A stretch of DNA of 64,000 nucleotides from Shewanella subflava (GTDB taxonomy: Bacteria; Pseudomonadota; Gammaproteobacteria; Enterobacterales; Shewanellaceae): positions 371,973 to 435,972 of the forward strand of contig NZ_JAPDMX010000033.1 of the NCBI RefSeq assembly GCF_025971955.1. Direction: 5' to 3'. The number at the start of each line of letters is the position of its first letter. The first letter of the stretch is position 1. This document shows, one piece after another, positions 24,501 through 34,600 of this stretch. Under the pieces are notes generated by a model, which was given only the letters and a program-made list of their open reading frames with translations, was not told the origin of the DNA and did not search any database. A program made the position numbers and the translations under genes.

Positions 24501-27500
24501 ACCAAAGCGAAAATGCAGAAGTCGTTAGAAACCGGTCAAGTTGCGCCTAAGCAAATTGAAGTGAAGGTTGAAGTGCCTGTCGAAAAAATTGTTGAGAAGA
24601 TAGTGGAAAAAGAAGTGATTAAAACTGAATATATTGAAGTGCCACAAGCAGGTGCTGTGCCATCATCAGCAAACACTGCGCCTGTTAACCGCCCTGCTAC
24701 GATTACGCAATCAAGCCCCGCGGTGGTAAACACTGACAGCATTAGCGCATTTTTTGCCGCACAAGAGCAAACCGCGCAATTGCATCAACAATTTTTAGCC
24801 ATTCCTCAGCAATATGGCGACACGTTTGCCACGCTTATGGCGGCGCAAACCCAAATGGCGGCATCGGGTTTAGCGATTCCTGAAAGCTTGCAACAATCTA
24901 TGGCGCAATTCCACCAGCATCAGGCTCAGACGTTACAAAGTCATACCTTGTTCCTTGAGCAACAAGCACAATCTAACCAAAATGCTTTAGCGATATTAAC
25001 AGGACAAGCGCCGGTTGCGGTTGCTCAAAATGCTTACACTGCGCCCGTTGTGACTCAAGCACCTTTGCAGCAGCCAGTTCAACCTATTGCTGCTCAAGCT
25101 GCTGTAACTCAACCTACGGTACAACATCGTGTTGCTCCAGCGCCTCAGCAAGCTGTCGCTATGTCAGCACCAGCACCTCAAGTTGCACCAATTAAAGTAG
25201 AGGCACCTGTTGCAACAGCGCCTGTAGCCTTAGCTCCGGTGACTATAACGCCAGTGGCAGTGAGTGCTGGCCTAAGCGCAGATAAAGTACTCAACACCAT
25301 GTTAGACGTGGTCGCTGAAAAAACCGGTTACCCGACTGAAATGCTTGAATTAAGCATGGATATGGAAGCAGACCTTGGCATTGACTCTATCAAGCGCGTG
25401 GAGATTTTAGGCACGGTGCAAGATGAGTTACCCGACTTACCTGAATTAAGCCCAGAAGATTTAGCCGAGTGCCGTACTTTGGGTGAAATCGTTGATTACA
25501 TGAACAGCAAGTTGCCAGCCGCAGACGTAAGCCCTGTTGCTACTTCGGTCGCTTCTGCGCCTGTTGCTACTGCGACTACATCGGCAAACAGCGGTTTGAG
25601 TGCGCAGTCAGCCTTGAGCGCACATCAGGTACAAAGCACCATGATGGCAGTTGTGGCGGATAAAACTGGTTACCCGACTGAAATGCTTGAACTAAGCATG
25701 GATATGGAAGCAGACTTGGGTATTGACTCAATCAAGCGCGTGGAAATTTTAGGCACGGTGCAAGATGAGTTACCTGGCTTACCTGAATTAAGCCCTGAAG
25801 ATTTAGCCGAGTGTCGTACGCTGGGTGAAATCGTTGATTACATGAACAGCAAGTTGCCCGCAGCAGGCGCAAGCCCTGTTGCAACTTCGGTCGCTTCTGC
25901 GCCAGTATCTGTAAATAGCGGTTTGAGCGCGCATCAGGTACAAAGCACCATGATGGCCGTTGTGGCGGATAAAACCGGTTACCCCACTGAAATGCTTGAA
26001 CTAAGCATGGATATGGAAGCAGACCTTGGCATTGACTCAATCAAGCGTGTGGAAATTTTAGGTACGGTGCAAGATGAGTTACCCGGCTTACCTGAATTAA
26101 ACCCAGAAGATTTAGCCGAGTGTCGTACGCTGGGCGAAATCGTGGATTACATGAACAGCAAGTTGCCAGCCGCAGGCGCAAGCCCAGTTGCAACTTCGGT
26201 AGCTTCTGCGCCTGTTGCTTCTGCTACAACATCGGCAAACAACAGCTTTAGCGCTGAGTCAGCCTTGAGCGCGCATCATGTACAAAGCACCATGATGACA
26301 GTTGTGGCGGATAAAACCGGTTACCCAACTGAAATGCTTGAATTAAGCATGGATATGGAAGCAGACCTAGGCATTGACTCAATCAAGCGTGTGGAAATTT
26401 TAGGCACGGTGCAAGATGAGTTACCCGATTTACCTGAATTAAACCCTGAAGATTTAGCCGAGTGTCGTACGCTGGGTGAAATCGTTGATTACATGAACAG
26501 CAAGTTGCCCGTTGCAGGCGCAAGCCCAGTTGCAACTTCGGTAGCTTCTGCGCCTGTTGCTTCTGCGACTACATCGGCAAACAGCGGTTTGAGTGCACAT
26601 CAGGTACAAAGCACCATGATGGCAGTTGTGGCGGATAAAACCGGTTACCCAACTGAAATGCTTGAATTAAGCATGGATATGGAAGCTGACCTGGGTATTG
26701 ACTCTATCAAGCGCGTGGAAATTTTAGGCACGGTGCAAGATGAGTTACCCGGTTTACCTGAATTAAACCCTGAAGATTTAGCCGAGTGTCGTACTTTGGG
26801 TGAAATCGTTAGCTACATGAACAGCAAGTTGCCAGCTGGCAGCGCGTCAATAGCGAGCCAGCCTGCTGCGCAAACTGTTGCAGCCCAAGCCACAGTAGAG
26901 CTTACTACCGACTTACCTCCTCATCAGGAAGTCGCACTAAAAAAGCTACCCGCGGCGGATAAATTAGTTGGCTGTTTTTCTAAAGATGCTTGCATCGTCA
27001 TCAATGATGATGGTCATAATGCTGGCGTATTAGCAGAAAAATTAGTGGCAACTGGCTTAACCGTCGCAGTCATTCAAAGCCCAAAAACCATCACCAGTGC
27101 ACAGTCACCATTAAGCAGCGCCATTGCTAGCTTCGTGTTAACTGAGGTCAGTGATGATGCTATTGCAAAAGTAATTAACCAAATTGCCGCCAAACACAAA
27201 ATAGCCGCTTTTGTTCACTTACAGCCGCAACTTAACGCTAAAGGGACATTGCCATTAAGTGAAGCTGGCTTTAGTGCAGTTGAGCAAGCCTTCTTGATGG
27301 CGAAGCATTTGCAAAAAGGCTTTGAGACGTTATCTCAATCTGAGCGCGTAAGCTTTATGACGGTTAGCCGTATTGACGGTGGATTTGGTTACTTAGATAA
27401 CCAAGCGCTAATGACTGCTGAACTTAATCAGGCTGCACTTTCTGGCTTAAGCAAAACATTAAGCCACGAGTGGCCAAAGGTGTTTTGCCGTGCATTAGAC

Positions 27501-29516
27501 ATTGCTCCTCAGTTTGAGGCGGCGGAATTCGCCCAAGCTATTGTGGCTGAACTATTTGATGTTGATACTTCAACAAACGAAATTGGGATTAGTCAGCAAG
27601 GTCGTCACACGCTAACGGCAACCGAGACAGCCCAAACGCGTTATCAAGCCAGCCGTTTAAACCGTGAAGATACCGTACTGGTAACCGGTGGCGCAAAAGG
27701 GGTCACCTTTGAATGTGCGCTTACGTTAGCTAAGCAAACCCAGTCTCACTTTATTCTTGCTGGTCGTAGCGAGCATTTAGCCACCAACCTCCCCGCGTGG
27801 GCGCAAGGTAAAAAAGCCAATGAGTTAAAAGCCGCTGCCATTGCGTTCATTCAATCGCAAGGAAACAAGCCAACACCTAAGCAAATTGATGCACTGGTGT
27901 GGCCAATTACCAGTAGCCTAGAGATTGACCGCTCGCTGGCAGCCTTTAAAGACGTTGGCGCAAGCGCGCAATATATCAGCATGGACGTCAGTTCAGATGC
28001 CGCGATAAAGCAAACCTTAGCCGCGCTTGAACAGTCATCGGGCAAAGCGATTACTGGCATTATTCACGGTGCTGGCGTGTTAGCAGATAAGCATATTCAG
28101 GATAAAACCTTAACTGAATTAGGCCGAGTGTATGGCACTAAAGTGTCTGGCTTTGCTGGAATAATCAATGCCATTGATGCGAGTAAACTTAAATTAGTGG
28201 TGATGTTCTCATCTGCGGCAGGCTTTTATGGCAATACTGGTCAAAGTGACTATTCAATGTCAAACGAGATCCTCAACAAAACAGCACTGCAGTTAGCGGC
28301 AACCTACCCGCAAGCTAAAGTAATGAGTTTTAACTGGGGGCCGTGGGACGGTGGCATGGTCAGTTCAGCATTAAAGAAAATGTTTGTTGAACGCGGAGTG
28401 TACGTTATTCCGTTAGATAAAGGGGCAAATCTATTTGCTCACAGCCTGCTGTCGGAATCGGGCGTGCAACTGCTGATTGGCTCAGACATGCAAGGCTCAG
28501 ACAATAGCACTGCTGCTAAATCAGGTGGTGCTGTAAAAAAGCTTAATGCGGACTCTTCGCCTATTGCCGAGGGTTCGCTGACACTATCTTTTACCGGTGT
28601 AAATAACACTTATAGCGTTGAACGTGTACTTAATCCGCTTGCAATGCCTTTTATTGAAGACCATTGCATAGCGGGTAATCCCGTACTGCCAACAGTGTGT
28701 GCCATTCAGTGGATGCGTGAAACCGCGCAATTACTGTGTGGCCAAGCTGTGTGTGTTCAAGAGTATAAGTTACTCAAAGGCATCATATTCGACACAGCTA
28801 AGCCGCAGGTTTTAACCTTAACCCTGACACAAACTGATTCAGGTTTACAGGCGTTAATCGCCAGCAGAATGCAAAGCGATGATATAGGCAGTGCTTTAAG
28901 ACACCAATATCAAGCTAGGCTGATAAGCCATCGCCAGTTTGATAATGGCGCCAATACTTTGCCAAGTATTGTCAGTACCGCCAAGCAATATGCCAGTGAA
29001 GGCCGTGTTATCAGCACTGATACTGAGTTGTATACCAACGGCAGCTTATTTCATGGCCCTCGCCTGCAAGGTATTAAGCAAGTGTTGATTGCGAACGATC
29101 AGCAGCTAGTGTGTCAAGTTGAATTACCGCAAATTAACGCTAATGATTGTTTAGGCTTTGCGCCTCAGTTAACCCTGGGCGGCAGTCAGGCCTTTGCAGA
29201 AGATTTGTTGCTGCAAGCCATGTTGGTGTGGGCGCGCATTAAGCATGATGCCGCCAGTTTGCCATCAACCATTGGTGAAATGACCACCTATGCCCCTTTT
29301 GCATCAGGCGATCAAGGTTACATCGTATTAACTGTGCTAAAAAGCAGTAGTCGTTCACTGACTGCAGATGTGGCGCTTTACCACAATGATGGCAGGTTAA
29401 GTTGCACTATGTCGGCAGCTAAAACGACCATCAGTAAAAGCTTGAATGATGCGTTTATGGCGCCTCGTAACCCACGTCTTGCGCAAAGTAGCAACCTAGT
29501 TGAGGGCTCAATTTGA
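21588..29516 (+). CDS. pfaA: polyunsaturated fatty acid synthase subunit PfaA (KS-MAT-5xACP-KR-DH)
   Basis: A 2642-residue type I iterative synthase that builds EPA from malonyl units without desaturases. Order: ketosynthase (about 15-475; active Cys218 in DAACAGS, His in EAHGTGT and GHTKSTAG), malonyl-CoA acyltransferase (about 600-910; Ser700 in GHSFGE), a Pro/Ala/Gln-rich linker with a Glu/Lys stretch, five ACPs with phosphopantetheine serines at 1267, 1381, 1484, 1598 and 1706 (each LGIDSIKR), a ketoreductase (about 2025-2290; VLVTGGAKGV, and the YxxxN-type site in SDYSMSNEILNK), and a C-terminal dehydratase-like hotdog (about 2340-2600; NPVLPTVCAIQWM). It overlaps pfaR by 4 bp and is followed closely by pfaB. 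All catalytic residues seen are intact. Confidence 0.97.
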   Translation: MSQSKKNTDKRLNKRLKDMPVAIVGMASIFANSRYLNKFWDLISEKIDAITEVPDTHWRIEDYYDADKSAPDKSYCKRGGFLPEVDFNPMEFGLPPNILELTDSSQLLSLIVAKEVLADAGVGADYDTDRIGITLGVGGGQKLNHSLSGRLQYPVLKKVFKSSGLSDADTEMLIKKFQDQYIHWEENSFPGSLGNVIAGRIANRFDLGGMNCVVDAACAGSLAALRMALTELTECRSDMMITGGVCTDNSPSMYMSFSKTPAFTTNETIQPFDIDSKGMMIGEGIGMVALKRLEDAERDGDRIYAVIKGVGASSDGKFKSIYAPRPEGQAKALKRAYDDAGFEPHTIGLIEAHGTGTAAGDVAEFNGLKSVFAEGNDTKQHIALGSVKSQVGHTKSTAGTAGVIKAALALHHKVLPPTINVSKPNPKLGINDSPFYLNTETRPWLPRADDTPRRAGISSFGFGGTNFHVVLEEYTQDHQRDAKYRQRAVAQSLLISASNKAALTTELTQLLNEVQALNVSSPNMVEIELAKLAKRFAISAIDSKAARIGMVVSSLTELVTQLTQAIAQLASNSSDAWQLPSGTSFRNQALVSSDAKVKVAALFAGQGSQYVNMGIDLACHYPEMRQQLMQADKVFAKHKQTPLSQILYPIPAFEADDIAAQQADLTNTANAQSAIGAVSMGQYQLLSQAGFKADMVAGHSFGELSALCAAGVINTEDYYQLAFARGQSMAATPKDQDAGAMYAVILPASTDTTHIDKLELCIKDFDGVKVANYNSPTQLVIAGPTNTTADTAKAIQALGFKAIALPVSGAFHTPLVAHAQVPFAKAISKVKFAKPKVSLYANGTGQLHPKDPKAIQTAFSDHMLQSVRFSDQLKAMYDAGARVFVEFGPKNILQKLVEGTLGNQGDAVSVVSLNPNPKGNSDTQLRQAATQLAVLGVALTEVDPYQAPIAELAKSSPMNVKLTATNFISPATKAKMQKSLETGQVAPKQIEVKVEVPVEKIVEKIVEKEVIKTEYIEVPQAGAVPSSANTAPVNRPATITQSSPAVVNTDSISAFFAAQEQTAQLHQQFLAIPQQYGDTFATLMAAQTQMAASGLAIPESLQQSMAQFHQHQAQTLQSHTLFLEQQAQSNQNALAILTGQAPVAVAQNAYTAPVVTQAPLQQPVQPIAAQAAVTQPTVQHRVAPAPQQAVAMSAPAPQVAPIKVEAPVATAPVALAPVTITPVAVSAGLSADKVLNTMLDVVAEKTGYPTEMLELSMDMEADLGIDSIKRVEILGTVQDELPDLPELSPEDLAECRTLGEIVDYMNSKLPAADVSPVATSVASAPVATATTSANSGLSAQSALSAHQVQSTMMAVVADKTGYPTEMLELSMDMEADLGIDSIKRVEILGTVQDELPGLPELSPEDLAECRTLGEIVDYMNSKLPAAGASPVATSVASAPVSVNSGLSAHQVQSTMMAVVADKTGYPTEMLELSMDMEADLGIDSIKRVEILGTVQDELPGLPELNPEDLAECRTLGEIVDYMNSKLPAAGASPVATSVASAPVASATTSANNSFSAESALSAHHVQSTMMTVVADKTGYPTEMLELSMDMEADLGIDSIKRVEILGTVQDELPDLPELNPEDLAECRTLGEIVDYMNSKLPVAGASPVATSVASAPVASATTSANSGLSAHQVQSTMMAVVADKTGYPTEMLELSMDMEADLGIDSIKRVEILGTVQDELPGLPELNPEDLAECRTLGEIVSYMNSKLPAGSASIASQPAAQTVAAQATVELTTDLPPHQEVALKKLPAADKLVGCFSKDACIVINDDGHNAGVLAEKLVATGLTVAVIQSPKTITSAQSPLSSAIASFVLTEVSDDAIAKVINQIAAKHKIAAFVHLQPQLNAKGTLPLSEAGFSAVEQAFLMAKHLQKGFETLSQSERVSFMTVSRIDGGFGYLDNQALMTAELNQAALSGLSKTLSHEWPKVFCRALDIAPQFEAAEFAQAIVAELFDVDTSTNEIGISQQGRHTLTATETAQTRYQASRLNREDTVLVTGGAKGVTFECALTLAKQTQSHFILAGRSEHLATNLPAWAQGKKANELKAAAIAFIQSQGNKPTPKQIDALVWPITSSLEIDRSLAAFKDVGASAQYISMDVSSDAAIKQTLAALEQSSGKAITGIIHGAGVLADKHIQDKTLTELGRVYGTKVSGFAGIINAIDASKLKLVVMFSSAAGFYGNTGQSDYSMSNEILNKTALQLAATYPQAKVMSFNWGPWDGGMVSSALKKMFVERGVYVIPLDKGANLFAHSLLSESGVQLLIGSDMQGSDNSTAAKSGGAVKKLNADSSPIAEGSLTLSFTGVNNTYSVERVLNPLAMPFIEDHCIAGNPVLPTVCAIQWMRETAQLLCGQAVCVQEYKLLKGIIFDTAKPQVLTLTLTQTDSGLQALIASRMQSDDIGSALRHQYQARLISHRQFDNGANTLPSIVSTAKQYASEGRVISTDTELYTNGSLFHGPRLQGIKQVLIANDQQLVCQVELPQINANDCLGFAPQLTLGGSQAFAEDLLLQAMLVWARIKHDAASLPSTIGEMTTYAPFASGDQGYIVLTVLKSSSRSLTADVALYHNDGRLSCTMSAAKTTISKSLNDAFMAPRNPRLAQSSNLVEGSI
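25270..26840 (+). repeat. five tandem ACP-coding repeats within pfaA
   Basis: Five near-identical units, each with a ~200-bp ACP core and an Ala/Ser/Pro-rich linker. The serine codons are at 25386, 25728, 26037, 26379 and 26703, so periods are 342, 309, 342 and 324 bp. The differences are multiples of three and come from the linkers (for example the AESALSAH segment present in only some). The cores are nearly identical at the DNA level, which suggests recent amplification or gene conversion. Confidence 0.95.
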
Positions 29517-29518
29517 TT

Positions 29519-31657
29519 ATGAGCGCCTTAACCAGCAAGGAATTAGCTGAAGCCGTTAAGCAACGCCATTTGATGCCGATGCGCATCGCGGTGTTGCTTA
29601 AACCGCCAAGCCCCCTTCCCCAAGTTGACTGCCACACCATTGCGCTGGACTATTCCAATCCACTTGGGTTTGAACAAGCACTTGCCAGTGCGGCTCAGTT
29701 ACTGAGCGACAAGCCAAATATGATGGTTAATTTGGCTGACGCTTTGTGGCTTATTCCGGCACTATTCGCGGCTAAAAACAGTATTCACCCCCACGCCTTT
29801 ATCAACGGTGTGGGCATAGCAACTAACAGTGACGAGGCCGTTAAGCAGGCATTAAGCCATGCGAAACGCTTGCACATTACGCCCGTTGTAGTGACAGCAA
29901 AAACCAGCTCGGCCAAACATAAGTTACAACAATTACATGCCTTGGTCAGCGCGATTGCGCATCGTCAAACACCACAATCTGCGACTTATTGTAGCGAAGA
30001 TGGTAGCAATAATAGCTACGAAGAGCAGCGCTACTGGTTTTGCGATTTTCATCAAAGTCGAGTGGCAGCATTTAGCTGTTCGATGAGTGCTGACTCACAT
30101 CAAGCGGTTATTTTAACCCAGGGCACTGAAGTGCTTGCGGCGAATCCTTTGCTTAATCAGCATAGATTATGGTTGCCGATTGGCGCAGCGACGGTAGCTG
30201 AGTTACAGATACATTTAGCTGAATTAGCACAGCAATTAACTGACTTGAATGATGTGTTAACGGATGGCATTACTGACAAGCTTGATGGTTCCCCAGTGAC
30301 GCTTCCCTTGCTGCATTTAATCAAACAGCAGCTGACAGCATACAGTGCTATTGTGAAACAACATAAATTCACCGCCGTGGTCATGGCCACAAGTTTTGCG
30401 GCTTTGTGTGCTGAAGTCAGTGCCATGCAACATGCCCTAGCGGGGATCAAGGCCAATGAACCTTTACACTATAAAACCCCAGCGGGCAGTTGCGTGACGA
30501 CTGCCCCCTTGGGTGATAGTGGTTTAAGTTTTGTCTTCCCGGGAGTGGGTACGGTTTATCCCAATATGCTTAAACATCTCGGGCATAGTTTTCCTGCACT
30601 TTATGCTGAGCTTGAAAAACAGGGCGATTTACAAGCCATGTTACAAAGCCAACATGTTTATGCCCCTGATGGCGCAACCCAGGATATGAGCCTGTCAGAG
30701 CTGGCGATTTCGGGCGTGGGCGCAAGCTATATATTGACTAAGCTACTGACTAACACATTCAATATTAAGCCTAAATTAGCGTTAGGCTATTCAATGGGTG
30801 AAGCGTCAATGTGGGCCAGCTTGGATGTGTGGCAACAACCGCATAACTTAATTGATGCGACCCAAAGCAGCTCGATTTTCACCCAAGATATTTCAGGTGC
30901 CTTAAATTGTGTGCGCCAAGATTGGCAACTACTGCCAAGCGATGAAATTGTGTGGAATAGTTTTGTCACCCGCGCAACGCCTGAAGAGTTGGCTCCATAC
31001 CTTGCTGAATACCCTCGGGTATACATTGCGATCATTCAGGGCGATACCTGTGTGATTGCTGGGTGCGAAGCAAGTTGTAAGGCGTTATTAAAACAAGCAG
31101 GTAAGCGCGGCATAGCTTCAAATAAAGTCACCGCCATGCACACTTTACCCGCGATGCAAATTATTGAACAAGTGAAACAATTTTATTATCAGCCGTTAAT
31201 GGATACTGTGCCCGATGCGATAAAGTTTATTAGCGCGACTGAAGCTCAGCCAATCCAGTTAACCTCTGATGCCATCGCGCAATCTATTGCCGATACTTTT
31301 TGCCATCAACTGAACTTTACCCAACTCATCGCTAAGGCTTATCAACACGGTAGCCGCTTATTTGTTGAAATGGGTGCAGACAGACAAACCACCACATTAA
31401 TCGACAAAATTTTGCCTAGTCAGGCTTATCACCAAGCTCACGCTATTGCCGTTAATGCCAAAGGCGCGGATGAATGTATCAGTTTATTGAAATGTTTAGG
31501 TCAACTACTCAGCCACCAGGTGCCGATGTCATTTGCCCCGTTTATCGATAGCATTGATTGTGCTATTGCGCGAGCATCTGAACCATTGCAGGCTTGTGGC
31601 CATGCGTTTTTATCGACAAAGACGCCTCACCTTATTTCAGAAGGAGAACCCCATTGA
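29519..31657 (+). CDS. pfaB: polyunsaturated fatty acid synthase subunit PfaB (acyltransferase)
   Basis: PfaB is an acyltransferase that influences the final product (EPA or DHA) of the synthase. The 712-residue protein has a poorly conserved N-terminal half and an acyltransferase domain from about residue 340 (SFVFPGVGTVYPN) with the nucleophile Ser425 in GYSMGEAS and His in the later TAMHTLPAM stretch. The first Met codon is at 29519, two bases after the pfaA stop; the TTG at 29513 would overlap pfaA and has no better ribosome site. It ends in a 4-bp overlap with the pfaC start. Confidence 0.94.
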   Translation: MSALTSKELAEAVKQRHLMPMRIAVLLKPPSPLPQVDCHTIALDYSNPLGFEQALASAAQLLSDKPNMMVNLADALWLIPALFAAKNSIHPHAFINGVGIATNSDEAVKQALSHAKRLHITPVVVTAKTSSAKHKLQQLHALVSAIAHRQTPQSATYCSEDGSNNSYEEQRYWFCDFHQSRVAAFSCSMSADSHQAVILTQGTEVLAANPLLNQHRLWLPIGAATVAELQIHLAELAQQLTDLNDVLTDGITDKLDGSPVTLPLLHLIKQQLTAYSAIVKQHKFTAVVMATSFAALCAEVSAMQHALAGIKANEPLHYKTPAGSCVTTAPLGDSGLSFVFPGVGTVYPNMLKHLGHSFPALYAELEKQGDLQAMLQSQHVYAPDGATQDMSLSELAISGVGASYILTKLLTNTFNIKPKLALGYSMGEASMWASLDVWQQPHNLIDATQSSSIFTQDISGALNCVRQDWQLLPSDEIVWNSFVTRATPEELAPYLAEYPRVYIAIIQGDTCVIAGCEASCKALLKQAGKRGIASNKVTAMHTLPAMQIIEQVKQFYYQPLMDTVPDAIKFISATEAQPIQLTSDAIAQSIADTFCHQLNFTQLIAKAYQHGSRLFVEMGADRQTTTLIDKILPSQAYHQAHAIAVNAKGADECISLLKCLGQLLSHQVPMSFAPFIDSIDCAIARASEPLQACGHAFLSTKTPHLISEGEPH

Positions 31658-34600
31658 GTTCTCATAACACGCCAAAAATTGCCATAGTAGGTTTAGCGAA
31701 TCAGTACCCCGATGCGGATACGCCGGCAAAATTTTGGCAAAACCTGCTCGATAAAAAAGACTCTCGCAGTCAAATCAGCAATGAAAAGTTAAATGCAAAA
31801 CCTCAAGAATACACTGGGGTTCAAGGCCAATCTGATCGCTTTTATTGTGATAAAGGCGGCTACATTCAACACTTTCAATTTAATGCCAACGATTATCACA
31901 TTCCAGCCAGTGCATTTAGTGGTTTAGATGACAGTTTTTTATGGGCGACCGATACTGCGCGTAATGCGTTAGCAGATGCGGGCATCGACTTAAACGATGA
32001 TCGTTTAGCGCGTACAGGTATTGTGATGGGCACCCTGTCATTTCCGACCGCGAAATCGAATCAGCTATTTGTTCCGCTTTATCATGATGCGGTTGAAAAA
32101 GCCTTACAGGTTAAATTGGCTCAGCCAAACTTTGTATTGCAACGTTTTGGTGAGCAGCAACCCCAACAGATTAACTATCGCAATGGCGCGATTGCCCATA
32201 ACGCCTCAAAATTGGTGGCCGATGCTTTAGGGCTAGGTGCAGCACAATTAAGCCTTGATGCAGCCTGTGCAAGTTCAGTTTATGCCCTCAAGTTAGCCTG
32301 TGATTATTTACACACTGGCAAGGCTGATATCATGCTAGCTGGTGCGGTATCAGGGGCAGATCCATTCTTTATTAACATGGGTTTTTCCATTTTTCATGCG
32401 TATCCAGATCATGGTATTTCAGCGCCCTTTGACAGTAATAGTAAAGGCTTGTTTGCCGGTGAAGGTGCTGGTGTATTAGTGCTAAAGCGTCTGGAAGATG
32501 CCGAGCGCGATGGCGATCATATTTATGCGCTAGTCAGCGGTATAGGCTTATCAAACGACGGAAAAGGTCAGTTTGTATTAAGCCCAAACAGCAAAGGACA
32601 GGTCTTGTCTTTTGAGCGCGCCTATCGTGAAGCCAACATCGCCCCCGCCAGTATTGAAGTGATTGAATGCCACGCAACGGGCACGCCATTAGGCGACAAG
32701 GTTGAGCTAACCTCAATGGAGCGCTTCTTTGAAGATAAACTCAATGGCAGCGCCACGCCATTAATTGGTTCAGCTAAATCCAATTTAGGTCATTTACTCA
32801 CGGCCGCAGGCATGCCGGGGATCATGAAAATGATCTTTGCAATGCGCCAAGGCGTGTTACCGCCAAGCATTAATATCAGTAGTCCGATTTCGTCACCCAA
32901 TCAATTATTTGGCCAGCAAACGCTGCCCAATGACGTATTGCCTTGGCCAGATAAAGCCGGTAATGCAGCACGTCACGCTGGCGTGTCGGTATTTGGTTTT
33001 GGTGGTTGTAATGCGCATTTATTAATTGAATCTTATGACAATAATCGTCCTAATCATCATGCTAAGACGAATGCACCAGTATTAAACGCATCCCATCAAC
33101 CCATGCGTATTACCGGTATTGCGGCTCACTTTGGCCAAGCCAGCAGCTTAAATGAGCTTGCTGCTAAAGTGACACAACAGCAATCATTAATGACTCAACT
33201 TCCCACCAAGCGCTGGAAAGGCTTAGAAAAACACCCTGAATTACTTGCTAAACATGGTCTACACGCTGCGCCGCAGGGCGGCTATATTGAGCAATTCGAT
33301 TTTGATTTTTTACGCTTTAAAGTGCCGCCTAATGAAGATGACCGATTAATCTCGCAGCAACTGTTATTGATGAAAGTGGCCGACGAAGCGATTGTTGATG
33401 CCAAGTTAACGCCAGGCAGTAAAGTGGCGGTATTGGTGGCCATGGAAACTGAGCTTGAACTGCATCAGTTCAGGGGCCGAGTTAACCTCCATAGCCAAAT
33501 TGCGGACAGTTTAACCGCCCACGGTGTTGAATTAACCCAAGATGAGTACTTAGCACTTGAAACCATCGCAATGGATAGTGTCTTAGATGCCGCAAAGCTG
33601 AATCAGTACACCAGCTTTATTGGCAATATTATGGCGTCGCGCATTTCGTCATTGTGGGACTTTAACGGCCCAGCCTTTACTATTTCAGCGGGTGAACAAT
33701 CGGTGAACCGCTGTATAGATGTGGCGCAAAATCTGTTTGCACTAAGCTCACACAAAGAACCACTAGATGCGGTCATTATCGCTGCGGTCGACTTATCTGG
33801 CAGTATCGAAAATATGCTGCTAAAAAATGCCTGCTTATCGTCATCAGGGGCAAGTGATAGAGCTTTATCAGCATGGCATGTGGGTGAAGGTGCTGGCGCG
33901 ATAGTATTGCAAACGCCAACTGCGGGGGCAGCTAATGCAAACAGCTATGCCAATATTGATAGCCTGCAATTTCACTCGCGTTACTGTGCAGATAAGGTCA
34001 GTGCCAACATTCTTGCTAAGTCAGCTGACTTAGTTGAATTGAATCAATCACCTGAAAGCCGATTAGACTTAATGGGGCAAAACCTACATCAGCAACTTTC
34101 ACAAGGTGCGACTAACCTAACCCAAGCACAACAGTTGATGGGCCACAGTTTTGCCGCATCGGGAATGGCGAGCATTGTACATAGCTTAATCAAACAAGCG
34201 CAGCAACACTCGCCAGTTAACGCCTGTGTTGTGACGGTCAGTGAAGATCAATGCTCCAACATTGATTTATCTGCATCGTCATTACAACAACAAGCACTAA
34301 GAGATCGATTGCACTTACCGCTAACGCAACAATTAGCCACTGGCAGTAAATTAAGTTTAATTAAACAAGTCAGTTTGGGCGGCCAAGATATTTATCAGCA
34401 CATTATTGATACGCCTTTATCTGCCATGACACAGATTCAAGCGAAATGCGCGCACATTGTGCCTGTAGCGCGCCCGACAGCCACGATTTCAGCTATCCCA
34501 ATGACTTACAGCCTAACTCATCAAAATAAGCTTACTCAGTCGGTGACAGAATCCACGACTTCAACAGAGACGACACCCAATATTATGCCTAATTTAAAAT

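Noticed and set aside
25732..26040. 102-codon minus-strand ORF inside pfaA
   Set aside because: Shadow of the ACP repeats; the opposite frame is the real gene.
25270..26840. CRISPR-like array
   Set aside because: The periodic signal is ~310-340 bp and coding (ACP domains); no short direct repeats with spacers occur anywhere in the window.
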